Source: Tanypteryx hageni (Eukaryota; Arthropoda; Insecta; Odonata; Petaluridae). From it: a stretch of DNA of 64,000 nucleotides. The stretch lies in contig CM054114.1 in NCBI GenBank assembly GCA_028673005.1, forward strand, positions 15,563,516 to 15,627,515. Reading direction: 5' to 3'. The notes under the pieces were generated by a model. The model was not told where the DNA came from. It did not search any database and saw nothing but the letters and a program-made list of their open reading frames with translations. Below, piece by piece: positions 1-9,163 of this stretch; positions within the stretch are counted from its first letter, which is position 1; each line of letters opens with the position of its first letter. The translations under genes were made by a program, and so were the position numbers.

Positions 1-688
1 ACCACCGTTTTCGGTTTCGTAAATATATATATAAATATATATATAAATTGTGTGGAAGTGACAAAGTTGTTTCATTATACCTAATAATGATCAAATTCCA
101 CAGGGTTGAGCCTGACTTAATTAATGATTTTTTAAAACACTTTACGCTTATAGGTGAGAGAGCATACTATGGAGAAATTGACATTTTAAATAAAAAAATA
201 AATCCAACTTAGCTGTACAATTCAAATTATTTTTAGAGATAATCAGTCAAAATGTCAAGTTTACGAAAAATGACTTTTCGCCAGGAACTTGATATCTCAA
301 ACATATGCCTGATGATTTATACGTCACCGGACAACGACGGGGACCAAAAACACAATACACACGCACGCACACACACACACCTCTATCTCAATCGCACATA
401 TTAGAAACACGCTTCAAAGAACACCTTGCACATTTTAAAAACAATGCGTTTAACATTTCGAGCGTAGCCACACACTAGAAATCAGTCATCCTATCACTAC
501 CGAAAATTTAACCTTTTTAATACAAGTCAACAATGCGTACAAATTAGACGCCTACGAAAATATCTATATACACAAACTCCAACAAACCGTTATGAACGAC
601 GACCGCGGTCCTCTCCCTATTGCCCTCTGCAGTCTAACCAAGTCTAACCGTCTAACCCCTTTCACAGTTTAAATCGGTGCACATTAAT
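1..688. other. AT-rich intergenic or intronic DNA, no gene seen
   Basis: Starts with a short TA/AAT-rich stretch, and a CA-rich microsatellite lies near 356-382. No open frame with recognisable similarity was found. It may include the far end of the decayed transposase element at 690-1395, because that frame runs on leftwards with stops. Confidence 0.5.
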
Positions 689-689
689 T

Positions 690-1395
690 CAATTCAGTGC
701 GATGGTCAAAAAACATACTAACACACTCCCGGGGTTTTCGGAATGGGATACTAACTCAGTCCCACCACGAAGCAAAATTTCCTTCCCATTATTCACGGAC
801 TTAGGCCTGTCTGTACTAAAAGTAGCTTTTTGGAAATCCGCGTACACTGTACTTGGTGAAAAATTTAACTGGAGTTTAAAGTATTCGTAGATTAAATATT
901 GAAAATCTTCTACATACACTTCATGCGTCATTTTGTTCAGTTTACTTACATAAATTTCGGTCGTTTTTTCACCCTCATGGGATAGAGTACGCTTGATTTG
1001 GGCAAGATACTCTCTACTAGTTTGATCGGTATTGATTACCAAATTAGGGTCATACAGAGGAATCAGCTTTTGGACTTGCTCTTGAAAAAGCGTGTCAGCT
1101 TTCATTCTCTCTTTAGGGCATATTATTTGTCTGCGACTAACGTATCTCGTGACCTGTCTTTGGCGGATCTTGTGCCTTCTTTGAAATATTTTTACCCAGG
1201 ATTATGACGCCTCAAATTAAAATCCGCCGGAAATATGTGGAAGAGCAGCTGCCATCCTCAACTGCCGCAGATTTCTCGTTGTAACGTAGTCTCCATTTAC
1301 TCGGGCTTCACAAAACCTATCATAAACCCAGCTGTCGATGGCATTCTGCTTATCCCCAAAACTTTCTCCAGATAGAATATCTCTCTCTTATATTT
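690..1395 (-). pseudogene. Tc5/pogo-like DDE transposase fragment (decayed)
   Basis: The minus frame from 1105 to 690 contains NLVINTDQTS, then RTLSHEGEKTT, then THEVYVEDF. This is the pattern of arthropod DDE-superfamily transposases of the Tc5/pogo group, in which the N-DQ-G segment carries the first catalytic aspartate and RTLS-GEKTT follows. Upstream, in broken frames, sits an HTH-like part: AIDSWVYDRFCEARVNGDY and then FQRRHKIRQRQVTRYVSRR. Stops at about 1205 and frame changes separate the pieces, so the gene is dead. The catalytic D is present in this fragment; later motifs are not seen. Family membership is by recalled motif resemblance, so the exact clade (Tc5 versus pogo) is uncertain. 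Confidence 0.6.
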
Positions 1396-2289
1396 TTTTC
1401 TGTCCTTTATCGTAATACGTCGAGACACTCGTGCCCTAAAGGATTTTAGAGGCCAATATGGATGCAGTTTCGCAGCAGTAACAACATTAATTTTAGTTTC
1501 CAGAGGAATGATAGAATTGCTAATTTTCTTCGGGGATGGCGCGTATGGACCGTCAATGGAAGTTGACTAGAAAATCCTTCTTCCTCAGTAGATTGTTGCA
1601 AGGAATCTGCATCCATATCAGGGTTGTCTTCGCCAAGCAGGTAATCATGATGGCGATGTTGTCAAACATTCCCACAATACAATCCTACGACCGATGGCGA
1701 TAGCAAGATCAAAAATCTCCTGACTAATGTGATCAAAAATTAAACCACTTTCGCAAAGATGGGGACACCCATTCCCGTGCCCTCTCCTTGTTAGTCTGTT
1801 TCGTTCCTCTCGTTGTCGGGAGACGCATAAAACATTAGATATTTGTTTGGAATACCAAGTCCCTAATGAGAGAATTAATATTCCAGATTTTAATATTTTT
1901 GAATGTTATTCTCTAAAACAATTTTGAATTGTACGGTTTAGGAGTTGATTTAATATTTTTAATTTTTAAACTTTACGCTTAGTTACATCATAGTAATACC
2001 TACTCCTTTTTATTTTCTTAATTGTTGGAGCTTCGTGTCCATACCCAATAGCAGATGGCTACGGTATGAATTAATTTCTTTTTTGAAGTCTTTGAATTTT
2101 TCGCGCAGTTCTTTAAAATATTTTTTATCATTTAAACTGTTTGGAATTTTTATAAATATTACAGGTTTGGAGAAAGTCATGTGGCGGCCACATCAGATAT
2201 TTTTAAGTACTAAAGTAGAAACCATAAACAATTACTTTTTAAAGATTCGATTAAATAAATTTCTTTTACATACTTTTTATTGTTTGTAC
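1396..2289. other. no gene seen
   Basis: A moderately GC-rich patch near 1400-1830 could be further decayed N-terminal transposase sequence. The rest is AT-rich. No convincing frame or repeat boundary was found. Confidence 0.4.
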
Positions 2290-2525
2290 TTTATCCGTAC
2301 ATAGTATAGAGAAAGGTTTTGTTTACGTGAAAAATCGATTTCAAGATTTTAACGGAAAAAATTTATTGAGGTCCCTAAACATGTTTAGACCATTTTCTCG
2401 ATAATATCTGTGTCTGCGTGTGATAGAAAATTTGTGGGGTTTGTTATCTCAAAAACTGTTAATCAGATAAAATCGAAATTTTATATTTGTCATTTTTATT
2501 AAAGGGGCAAGAGTAGGGAAATATT
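2290..2525 (+). repeat. dispersed repeat, copy 1 (inverted partner at 57.3-57.7 kb)
   Basis: This stretch aligns by eye to the reverse complement of about 57400-57675. Shared blocks include GAGGTCCCTAAACATGTTT, a TGTCTGCGTGTGATAG block, and ATCTCAAAAACTG followed by TTAATCAG. Divergence is roughly 25 percent with small indels, so this is an old interspersed family. No terminal repeats or coding potential were recognised. Confidence 0.55.
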
Positions 2526-2800
2526 ACAGTAATGGAGAAAGTCATGTGGTGACCACATGAGATTTTTGTATTCTGAAAACAGTAAAACCAAAGTATGGTC
2601 ATTGATAAAAAAATACGGCTAATGAATACAATGTTCAGTTTTCCTAAGAAAGGCATTATACTCGCAACAAATGTCATTTTAATTAAAGGAAATATTATGC
2701 AATTTTAATGCGAGTATATCAGATGTCTTTGGAATCATATGGGACGCCAAAATAAATATAATTATTTTTAAATTCTCGACTCCTCAGGTTACTGACTGAC

Positions 2801-2963
2801 CGTGTCAACGCCTCCTATCATCATGTCCAGTGCCATGACGCACGCGGTTCTTGGATCTGTGTCTCTCAAAAGAAGCCTCTCTAGGACACTTGGTTCGTAG
2901 ACAGCTCCTGGTTTCTTCTCCTTCATTTTCTTGACGGCATCTTTGATGTTTTTATCCACCACG
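2801..2963 (-). CDS. mitochondrial-clade cytochrome P450, I-helix exon (gene 1)
   Basis: Minus-strand exon. The acceptor TTTTCTTTTTAG sits just right of 2963; a donor-like GTCAGT sits just left of 2801. The translation runs VVDKNIKDAVKKMKEKK, then PSVLERLLLRDTDPRTACVM, then ALDMMIGGVDTVS. The last part is the oxygen-activating I-helix motif (A/G)GxDT of P450s. The spacing and the basic KKMKEKK segment fit the mitochondrial clade (CYP12/49/301/302-like). The exon joins in phase to the exon ending at 3134: AG plus C gives serine, reading YVTSVVDK. The remaining exons (ExxR, heme loop) would lie left of the window. Whether the whole gene works is unknown. The donor choice is inferred. Confidence 0.8.
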
Positions 2964-3133
2964 CTAAAAAGAAAACAGTTAAAACCGAGCATCATATTGG
3001 GGTTCGTCCACACACACACTCATAAAAGAATGGTTTAGCTCATTTAATCATAGTCGTTTTAAAATGTCGAAATATATTATCAGTCATTAAGAAATAATTC
3101 TGTTTACTACTTAATATAGGATAGCGATCTTAC

Positions 3134-3334
3134 CTCGTGACATAATCCATTGCTTTCGTATATTTACGCCAAGTGGGAGTACTAATAAATTTCCACAGAG
3201 GAAGTTTCAACTCCATGATCTCTGTGGACCTGATGAAGTCCTGTACTGCGTTTATCATTTTCTGAGGCTCAGAATCAGATTTCATGTTGGGTTCCAAACA
3301 TCCAAGGCGTTTATCAAGTGCAATCATGGTATAT
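3134..3334 (-). CDS. mitochondrial-clade cytochrome P450, middle exon (gene 1)
   Basis: Minus-strand exon of 201 bp with a clean acceptor (CTACTTAG before ATATACC) and a strong donor (CACGAG followed by GTAAGA). It encodes TMIALDKRLGCLEPN, then MINAVQDFIRSTEIMELKLP, then WKFISTPTWRKYTKAMDYVT. The (I/V)ALDxRLGCL block and the W-F-S-PTW-KY-KAMD block are hallmarks of the helix E to H region of mitochondrial P450s. It splices in phase with 2801-2963. Its 5' end needs two bases from the preceding exon, but the candidate exon at 13095-13171 supplies one, so either that exon is not the true partner or an indel is present. Confidence 0.85.
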
Positions 3335-4282
3335 CTAAGTAGATATAAGAAGTCGGTAAATGGACGTAAATGATTTATGATGATTTATTTAATTTGAAAT
3401 GTAATTTAGAGAACAACTCCCAATTTCGAATCCATTCAAAAATAACGATTTTAACTTTAAATCTTTAAAACAAAATTCGAACCTAATTCCTGCTCGTGCA
3501 GTTGAGGAAATGGCAGTACAGTATAATAAGTATATAAGTGAATCTACTATTTATTTTGGAGAGTTTTTTGTCTGTTCGGTACCTTTATGATGTCGTGACC
3601 AAATTTTGTATAATGTTTCCTTGGGGCAAGTACATATCAAGCTTTCGTCTTTGTACTAAAAAATTAAATTGTCCATTTATAAATATCAGTATTTTTTGGT
3701 TTCTTAGAATTTCCGAGAATTGTCGGGCACTTTCAGTTAGTAATATATTAAAGACTTTTTTCCTAATCAGAGCGTCAAACCGAGCCAAGTTGAACCGCAG
3801 TCATTTTATGAACTGCGAACCCGAACAGAAGTTTCTTTAAAATATCGGATTGAGAATTTAAAAATTTTTTCAAGAAATTATTTTCAAACAACGCGTACAT
3901 AATGTATTAAGAAAGCGGGAAAATGAGTGGGATAAAGGAGAAAGGGTGGAATGGTAGAAATTTGTTGAGTTGAAAAGCACAAGCAGTAATTATTCGGCAA
4001 CGTACAGGTAATGGGTGATGGGAGGAAGGGATTGGTTAGGTGGAATGTCGTTTAAAGTCTCTGCTGGGATTTTGTGGTTGGCAGAAAAAGCTTTGATATA
4101 GAATACAGCGGGGAACATGGGTTTAGACTTACCAACTTATTTAAAAGGAATCTGTCGTTTGAGGTAAATCAAAAAACAATCTCTGATTTACGCATTTATA
4201 CTCGATTTATGAGCAAATGATATAATTGCAGTCATTTAATATAAACGATGGTCCAAATAGTGATTTAAACATTTTATTTAAT
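3335..4282. other. P450 intron sequence, no further feature
   Basis: AT-rich sequence lying between P450 exons on the minus strand. Overlapping open frames near 3540-3840 on both strands have no recognisable family and no conserved composition. I read this as intron. Confidence 0.45.
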
Positions 4283-4385
4283 GCTGTTGTCTATGGAATG
4301 TTGGATGAAGGAGAAATTGCGATAACAGACGGTAAAAGAAAATAGCAAATTGCAACTGTTGTAAAACATTTTAGGATTTGAAATA

Positions 4386-4583
4386 ATGTTCGAGGTGGAA
4401 GAATTTGATTGTATTGAGCGACTTTCAATAAATCAAACGTTCTGTCTTATCGGAAAGGAGCTTAAGCATCCACAACTCTACAATTTGACCGAAGTAGTAT
4501 GCTCACTGCCTGCCACTCCCGAAAGTGTGGAAAGATGTTTTTCAATTCTTAAAATAATTTTGATAAATGGAATGTGCTATGTT
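4386..4583 (+). pseudogene. hAT transposase C-terminal dimerisation fragment, copy A
   Basis: A short open frame encodes ELKHPQLYNLTEVVCSLPAT, then PESVERCFSILKII. This is the conserved end of the hAT dimerisation domain (consensus L-LxLPATSASxERxFS-LK). The catalytic domain is missing and the frame is only 66 codons, so this is a remnant. It is 98 percent or so identical to 12453-12650. No terminal inverted repeats were pinned down. Confidence 0.75.
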
Positions 4584-5014
4584 TGATCGGAATTGACGAA
4601 GATCATTTTAGTTTTGCTATTAAGCTATTAATTAACATTCATTATCATTCAAATGCAACCAATATGTTTATTTTGTTTATTATTAGAGGTTTTCCATTTG
4701 TTTTTGAGATTTATTGGGATCATTCCAGATGCATTATTTCAATTTTTACTGTACACAAAATGCAATCAAATATGTATTTTTATTAGAACGCAAGTGAAAA
4801 CATAAATAATATAGAAACCACATTTTTGCTTTAATCGAATCAAACCGAACCGTTTTCAACACTCAACTATGTATCGGACTATAAACCGAAGAATTAATAA
4901 GAATTGCTATTGGAGCCGTGGACCAAACTACTACAAAATTGAGAATGGTTTGCTGCTCTGGTTTAAATTCGTGTAATTCGCAAACTACACACACTCGAAT
5001 TGTCTGATACTTAC

Positions 5015-5091
5015 ACTCAAGAGCCCATTTGTTTATTTCGTTCTAATAATCATTTGGCATTTCGCCTTCCGAGTCCCTCAGGGTTTTAGTC
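5015..5091 (-). pseudogene. P450 exon relic, duplicate with stop codon
   Basis: Duplicate of the 77-bp exon at 13095-13171, with the same acceptor (TTTTACTAG) and donor (GTAAGT). It reads TKTLRDSEGEMPNDY, then a TAG stop, then NEINKWALE. The stop marks this copy as the dead one. It travelled with the hAT remnant in the duplicated segment. Confidence 0.75.
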
Positions 5092-5120
5092 CTAGTAAAA
5101 GAAACATATTGGTGAAAGAA

Positions 5121-5551
5121 GATTAGCTCAGTATGATCAGAGGTTTTTTGAAAGTGAAAATAGTGGTGCTAGTTTGACAGAAGTATGATGGAAGAGAGAG
5201 AATGACAATTATTAGCAATTTAAACTTGATATTGAACCCAAATCATTACAAATTTTGTCCAACTTATTCATTACATTCTTTTTTGTATCATATTATCTAT
5301 TTTTATTTCATCCTAGCAAAGACCTATTAACTTTTATCATACGGCAATCATTTACAATGGTGCTTCCTCATGGCCAGACATTTTTTACTATCAGAGTTCA
5401 AAGAACATACATTATGTTAAATTTGAATATTTCCTAAAATATTCATCGAGATCAATTCAAATAAAAACCATAATAAAAACAAATTCCCTATATATTTCTC
5501 ACTATTAATTTTGTGAAAAAATTTATCAACATTTTAATTCGATGAATTAAT
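5121..5551. repeat. dispersed repeat, unoccupied copy (inverted partner 44431-44862)
   Basis: The sequence from GATTAGCTCAGTATGATC to GATGAATTAATT recurs inverted at 44431-44862 with high identity. The partner is cut by a Ty3/Gypsy LTR immediately after AATTAATT, while this copy runs straight on into ATAAATAATCC. This copy therefore shows the pre-insertion sequence. A 60-codon frame is shared by both copies but has no recognisable function. Confidence 0.7.
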
Positions 5552-6520
5552 TATAAATAATCCTAAAAATAAGAAAACAATCAAATTAAAAGAAATAAAC
5601 TGAGAAGATATGCATATTTTTTAGAGTTAAATTATCAAACTTTGTTTGATGTGATTACACTGTGCTATGGCTCAAGCATCTTTTAAAATAAAAGTTTTAA
5701 TTATTAAATAAACAAATTAAAAAATTCACAAAAATCACTTTTTCACCATCTCAAATGTAACCTTCCCCCTATACCTAAAATTTACACCCAAAACAAAACT
5801 TGAATTATTTTCTATACATAACAAAACACATTGAAATAAAAAGTTAATAAACTTTTAAAACTTTACATTTGTGTGGTAAATGCGGAAACATGGGTCTATA
5901 TAGAGGCCCATGTCACATTTGGTGCACTTGAATCTTGTTCCCACTCTTTTTTATTTGCCGAACGCACATGACAATGTAAATGTGAACACTTGACTGGCCA
6001 ATATGCTGAATGTATCACTTCCAGTCTTGTTTTTTGTTCAGATTAGGAAACTCGACCTACTCTTGGGGAGGAGGAGGAGACAGTTACCATGCAACCATAA
6101 AGGTAGGGGAGAGAAATTACTGTGACTGGCGTATGGCATACAAATGAGAAAGAAACTCGCAAAATACAGATTGTCACAAAATGTTTGCATTTATTCCTCC
6201 TTCAGAAATACATATGCAGTTCAATTTCCACCAGCTACTACTTATAATCGACTATTTTGTCAGAGAAAAAAACTTAATGAAATTAGGGCATATTTACATT
6301 GAAGTTACTTTGTTAAAATGAACGAAAGGTTGGATCTTTTCACAAAATATACAGTGTAACACTTATAACATAACATAGTAAAAAAGGAACTATGAGGACC
6401 AATAAGGACTGAGCGATATCTGAAATGAGTAAACGCACTGCGTCGGCATATGGCAATGCTCTGCTGTAAGCGTGTGTATATATGTATACGTATGTGTGTA
6501 TATATATGTATGTAGATGTA

Positions 6521-6523
<3 letters not shown>
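5552..6523. other. intron or intergenic DNA, no gene seen
   Basis: AT-rich up to about 5870, then more mixed sequence. No frame, splice pair or terminal repeat was recognised. Confidence 0.4.

Positions 6524-6557
<34 letters not shown>
6524..6557. repeat. (TA)n microsatellite
   Basis: TA dinucleotide run just upstream of the Penelope-like element. (TA)n also flanks the other end of that element and both LINE copies. Tyr-Ile repeat frames here are artefacts. Confidence 0.9.
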
Positions 6558-6561
<4 letters not shown>

Positions 6562-6642
6562 GTATATATATTTTTTTAAACAATTTAAAATTGTCACGTC
6601 ATCATATGTATACATCTTTGGCTGAAATCAAATGGATTATAA

Positions 6643-8742
6643 TGTAGTCTAAGCATTAAAACTAACCCTCCCAAAGAAGACTCTCTCACCTCTGCCAACC
6701 CAAAACTCCCTCCCGGCCTCCCACCTACCTTTTCCATCTTCAAACCTCCTTCCCAATACATTCCACCCACCCTTCCTTCCCTACACCCGGTCGAACAATA
6801 CCTTAATTATATCCTTTCCAGAATCTCCCAACCTAACTTTTCCGATCTTATCGACCATACAGATAATCTTACCAGACGTGAAAGGCATGCCATTTCCACA
6901 CTCAAACATCTTGACCATATCATCATCCTCCCTGCCGACAAGGGCACCACCACGGTTGTGATGGATCGCGCCAAATATAACGAGGAAGCCGAGCGCCAAC
7001 TTTCTGACGAAACCTTTTACCATCACCTTACTTCCAACCCCACAGACCACCACTCCTACCAAATTTCGTCCTATCTTCATTCCTCAGGCAAACAGGAAGG
7101 CCTTTCCGATTCCGCCATTGCTCTAATGATCCCCAACAAACCCCGCACACCCACATTCTACCTTCTCCCTAAAATCCATAAACCCAACATCCCCGGCCGC
7201 CCCATTGTTGCCAGCTTTAATTTCCCTACAGAACGCATCTCCGCCTTCGTTGACTCCCACCTACAAACTCTCATTCGTCAATTCCCTTCCTTCATCCAAG
7301 ACACTAACCACTTTCTCAAACGTCTCAAAAACCTCCCCTTTCCTCTCCCACCCAATACCATTTTGGCCACTATCGATGTCTGTTCCCTCTACAGAAACAT
7401 CCCCCACGATGATGGACTCTCTGCCCTTAGTAAACTCCTGGACTCAAGACCACCCGACGCAAGACCTTCCACCCATTTCTTATTAGACTTGGCAGCAATG
7501 GTGCTCAAATTGAACAACTTCTCTTTCGATGGTCGTCACTACCTTCAAATTAGAGGCACTGCGATGGGCACCCGAATGGCGCCTTCATACGCCAATTGCT
7601 ACCTTGGAGAATGGGAAAGACTCTTCCTCAACGTTCCACTCAGACCACTTTTGTGGCTGAGATACATCGACGATGTCTTCCTCATTTGGACGCATGGACC
7701 TGACTCTCTCCTTTCCTTTCTCTCGCGTCTCTCCTCCCATCCTTCACTGTCCTTCACCCACCAATCCTCTACCTCCCACGTCACATTCCTGGATGTCGAT
7801 CTTTACCTTCAAGACAGCCAAATCCGCACCTGTGTTCACATCAAACCCACCAACAGCCTCCAATACCTCCACTTTGATAGCTGCCATCCCCTTCATACCA
7901 AAACCTCTATCCCCTATGCCCTTGCTCGTCGAGGATGGAGGCTTTGTTCCGATAGAGCATCCCTTCTAGAGTATTACTCTGTCCTCGAGGATGCTCTTCT
8001 CAAACGTGGTTACCCTCCAGTCTTGGTCCGCGAACAGATCCATAGGGCGATGACGCCTACCCACAATGGATCTCATCCTCACACACCCACTATTCCTGCA
8101 TCTACCCCTCCACTCACTCTTACGACACTTTTCCTTCCTGGTATCCACGAAGCTCTCAAAACAATCCTTCATGCTGCCCACCCAATTCTTACCTCTTCCT
8201 CCCATCAGTCCCTATTTATCAACCTTTTTGCCAATCCTCCGCTCCTCTCCTTCCGCCGGCCCCCAAATTTGGGAAATATCTTGTGGAGGAAGGAACTTCC
8301 CACTTCTACCACGCTTCTTGCAATAGGCTCCCACCCCTGCGGAAAACCTCGCTGCCTCACTTGCCCTATCCACCTACCATCATCTTCTTTCTCGAGTCCC
8401 TCCACCAACATCATCTACCCCATCACCTCCAGAAGCAACTGCACCACCCGTAACGTCATTTACCTCCTTACCTGCACCCTTTGTCCCGCGTTTTACGTAG
8501 GCCTCACCAGCAATCCGTTAACCATCCGAATGAACGGTCACCGGAATAGCGTTTCTCTCAGACGCCCCCTCCCAGTTGCATTACATGCTAATACCCACAA
8601 TGTCCCCTTCAATAGTTGCTACAATGTTAGGATTATTCGCGCTTTACCCTATGACACTCCTGCCCCCCTTCTCCGACACTGGGAACTAGCACATATCCAT
8701 CTTCTCGACTCTTTCTCTCCGCCTGGCCTCAACCTTCGCTAA
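6643..8742 (+). CDS. Penelope-like retroelement polyprotein: reverse transcriptase plus GIY-YIG endonuclease
   Basis: The frame is open for about 700 codons from just after a TAA at 6640. The first in-frame ATG at 6958 is too late, because conserved PLE sequence precedes it: LDHIIILPADKGTTTVVMD. Domain order by residue from 6643: ADKG segment near 95; SLYRNIPHDDG near 250; RT catalytic YIDDVF near 341; linker CGKPRCLTCP near 565; GIY-YIG endonuclease beginning VIYLLTC near 605, with FYVGLT and the R of IRMNGHR. This architecture (RT then GIY-YIG) defines Penelope-like elements. No stop or frameshift was seen, so the copy looks young, though its 5' end is probably truncated. C-rich codon use differs sharply from the AT-rich surroundings. 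Confidence 0.93.
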   Translation, partial: CSLSIKTNPPKEDSLTSANPKLPPGLPPTFSIFKPPSQYIPPTLPSLHPVEQYLNYILSRISQPNFSDLIDHTDNLTRRERHAISTLKHLDHIIILPADKGTTTVVMDRAKYNEEAERQLSDETFYHHLTSNPTDHHSYQISSYLHSSGKQEGLSDSAIALMIPNKPRTPTFYLLPKIHKPNIPGRPIVASFNFPTERISAFVDSHLQTLIRQFPSFIQDTNHFLKRLKNLPFPLPPNTILATIDVCSLYRNIPHDDGLSALSKLLDSRPPDARPSTHFLLDLAAMVLKLNNFSFDGRHYLQIRGTAMGTRMAPSYANCYLGEWERLFLNVPLRPLLWLRYIDDVFLIWTHGPDSLLSFLSRLSSHPSLSFTHQSSTSHVTFLDVDLYLQDSQIRTCVHIKPTNSLQYLHFDSCHPLHTKTSIPYALARRGWRLCSDRASLLEYYSVLEDALLKRGYPPVLVREQIHRAMTPTHNGSHPHTPTIPASTPPLTLTTLFLPGIHEALKTILHAAHPILTSSSHQSLFINLFANPPLLSFRRPPNLGNILWRKELPTSTTLLAIGSHPCGKPRCLTCPIHLPSSSFSSPSTNIIYPITSRSNCTTRNVIYLLTCTLCPAFYVGLTSNPLTIRMNGHRNSVSLRRPLPVALHANTHNVPFNSCYNVRIIRALPYDTPAPLLRHWELAHIHLLDSFSPPGLNLR

Positions 8743-9094
8743 CCCTATTAGCCCCCTTACAATGTCTCCTTGTTACTTTGTAGTTATTCGCACTTTCCCT
8801 TACCACACTTCCTCTTTATTGGCTATCCACCCCTCCTACTCCCCACCTCCTCCAATCATCAACCTTCCCACATCACCCTGTCATTCCCCGCCCAGTGTGT
8901 CACTTTACGTTACTCTTTCGCTGAAGAAGGGCATAGGCCCGATAAGCTTGAGTGTGTTTTTGTGTTCGTGTGTTTTACGTGTCTCTTCGACGCCCCCAGC
9001 AGCCTACCAGCTTGGTCCTCAACTTGGTAAGTGTCCGCTGGGCTTCCCTCAACACCTTGTTGCCACCCTCATCACTACCTTTCTTTTCCTTTAG

Positions 9095-9097
<3 letters not shown>
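8743..9097 (+). other. Penelope-like element 3' untranslated region
   Basis: Follows the stop at 8742 and ends at a (TA)n run. About 180 bp from 8921 recur at 63040-63216, where only this 3' end is present. That is as expected for 5'-truncated insertions, and it marks the element's 3' terminus as ACCTTTCTTTTCCTT followed by TA repeats. Confidence 0.8.
8921..8950 (+). other. hammerhead-ribozyme-like core, incomplete
   Basis: CTGAAGA is followed by a GGGC/GCCC stem closed by ATAG, then GATA. The layout CUGANGA-stem II-GAAA is the hammerhead core, and hammerheads are known in Penelope-like elements. Here GAAA reads GATA, and neither a stem I nor a cleavage site is convincing, so function is doubtful. 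The same 29 bases are unchanged in the copy at 63040. Confidence 0.35.

Positions 9098-9161
<64 letters not shown>
9098..9161. repeat. (TA)n microsatellite
   Basis: TA run separating the 3' end of the Penelope-like element from the 3' end of the minus-strand LINE. Confidence 0.95.

Positions 9162-9162
<1 letters not shown>

Positions 9163-9163
<1 letters not shown>

Larger units (their letters stand above)
4283..5116. repeat. duplicated segment, copy A (partner 12347-13196)
   Basis: About 830 bp nearly identical to 12347-13196 in the same orientation. It holds a hAT transposase C-terminal piece on the plus strand and a P450 exon on the minus strand. The match begins at TGTTGTC and ends after AACATATTGGTGAA. 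Beyond 5116 the two loci diverge completely. A small insertion (about 14 bp, near 12769) distinguishes copy B. Confidence 0.8.

Noticed and set aside
356..382. CRISPR-like or tandem regulatory array at the CA-rich tract
   Set aside because: Simple dinucleotide repeat; no spaced repeats occur anywhere in the window.
6305..6615. Open frames rich in Tyr-Ile repeats on the minus strand
   Set aside because: They are translations of a (TA)n microsatellite. The same artefact occurs at 11462, 40767 and 63095-63465.
6781..7080. Minus-strand frame of 99 codons over the Penelope-like ORF
   Set aside because: Shadow of the plus-strand PLE coding sequence, with Gly/Val-rich composition and no motifs.
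8921..8960. A complete, active hammerhead ribozyme
   Set aside because: The core reads GATA instead of GAAA, and no paired stem I with a UH cleavage site could be drawn, so only a ribozyme-like core is reported.
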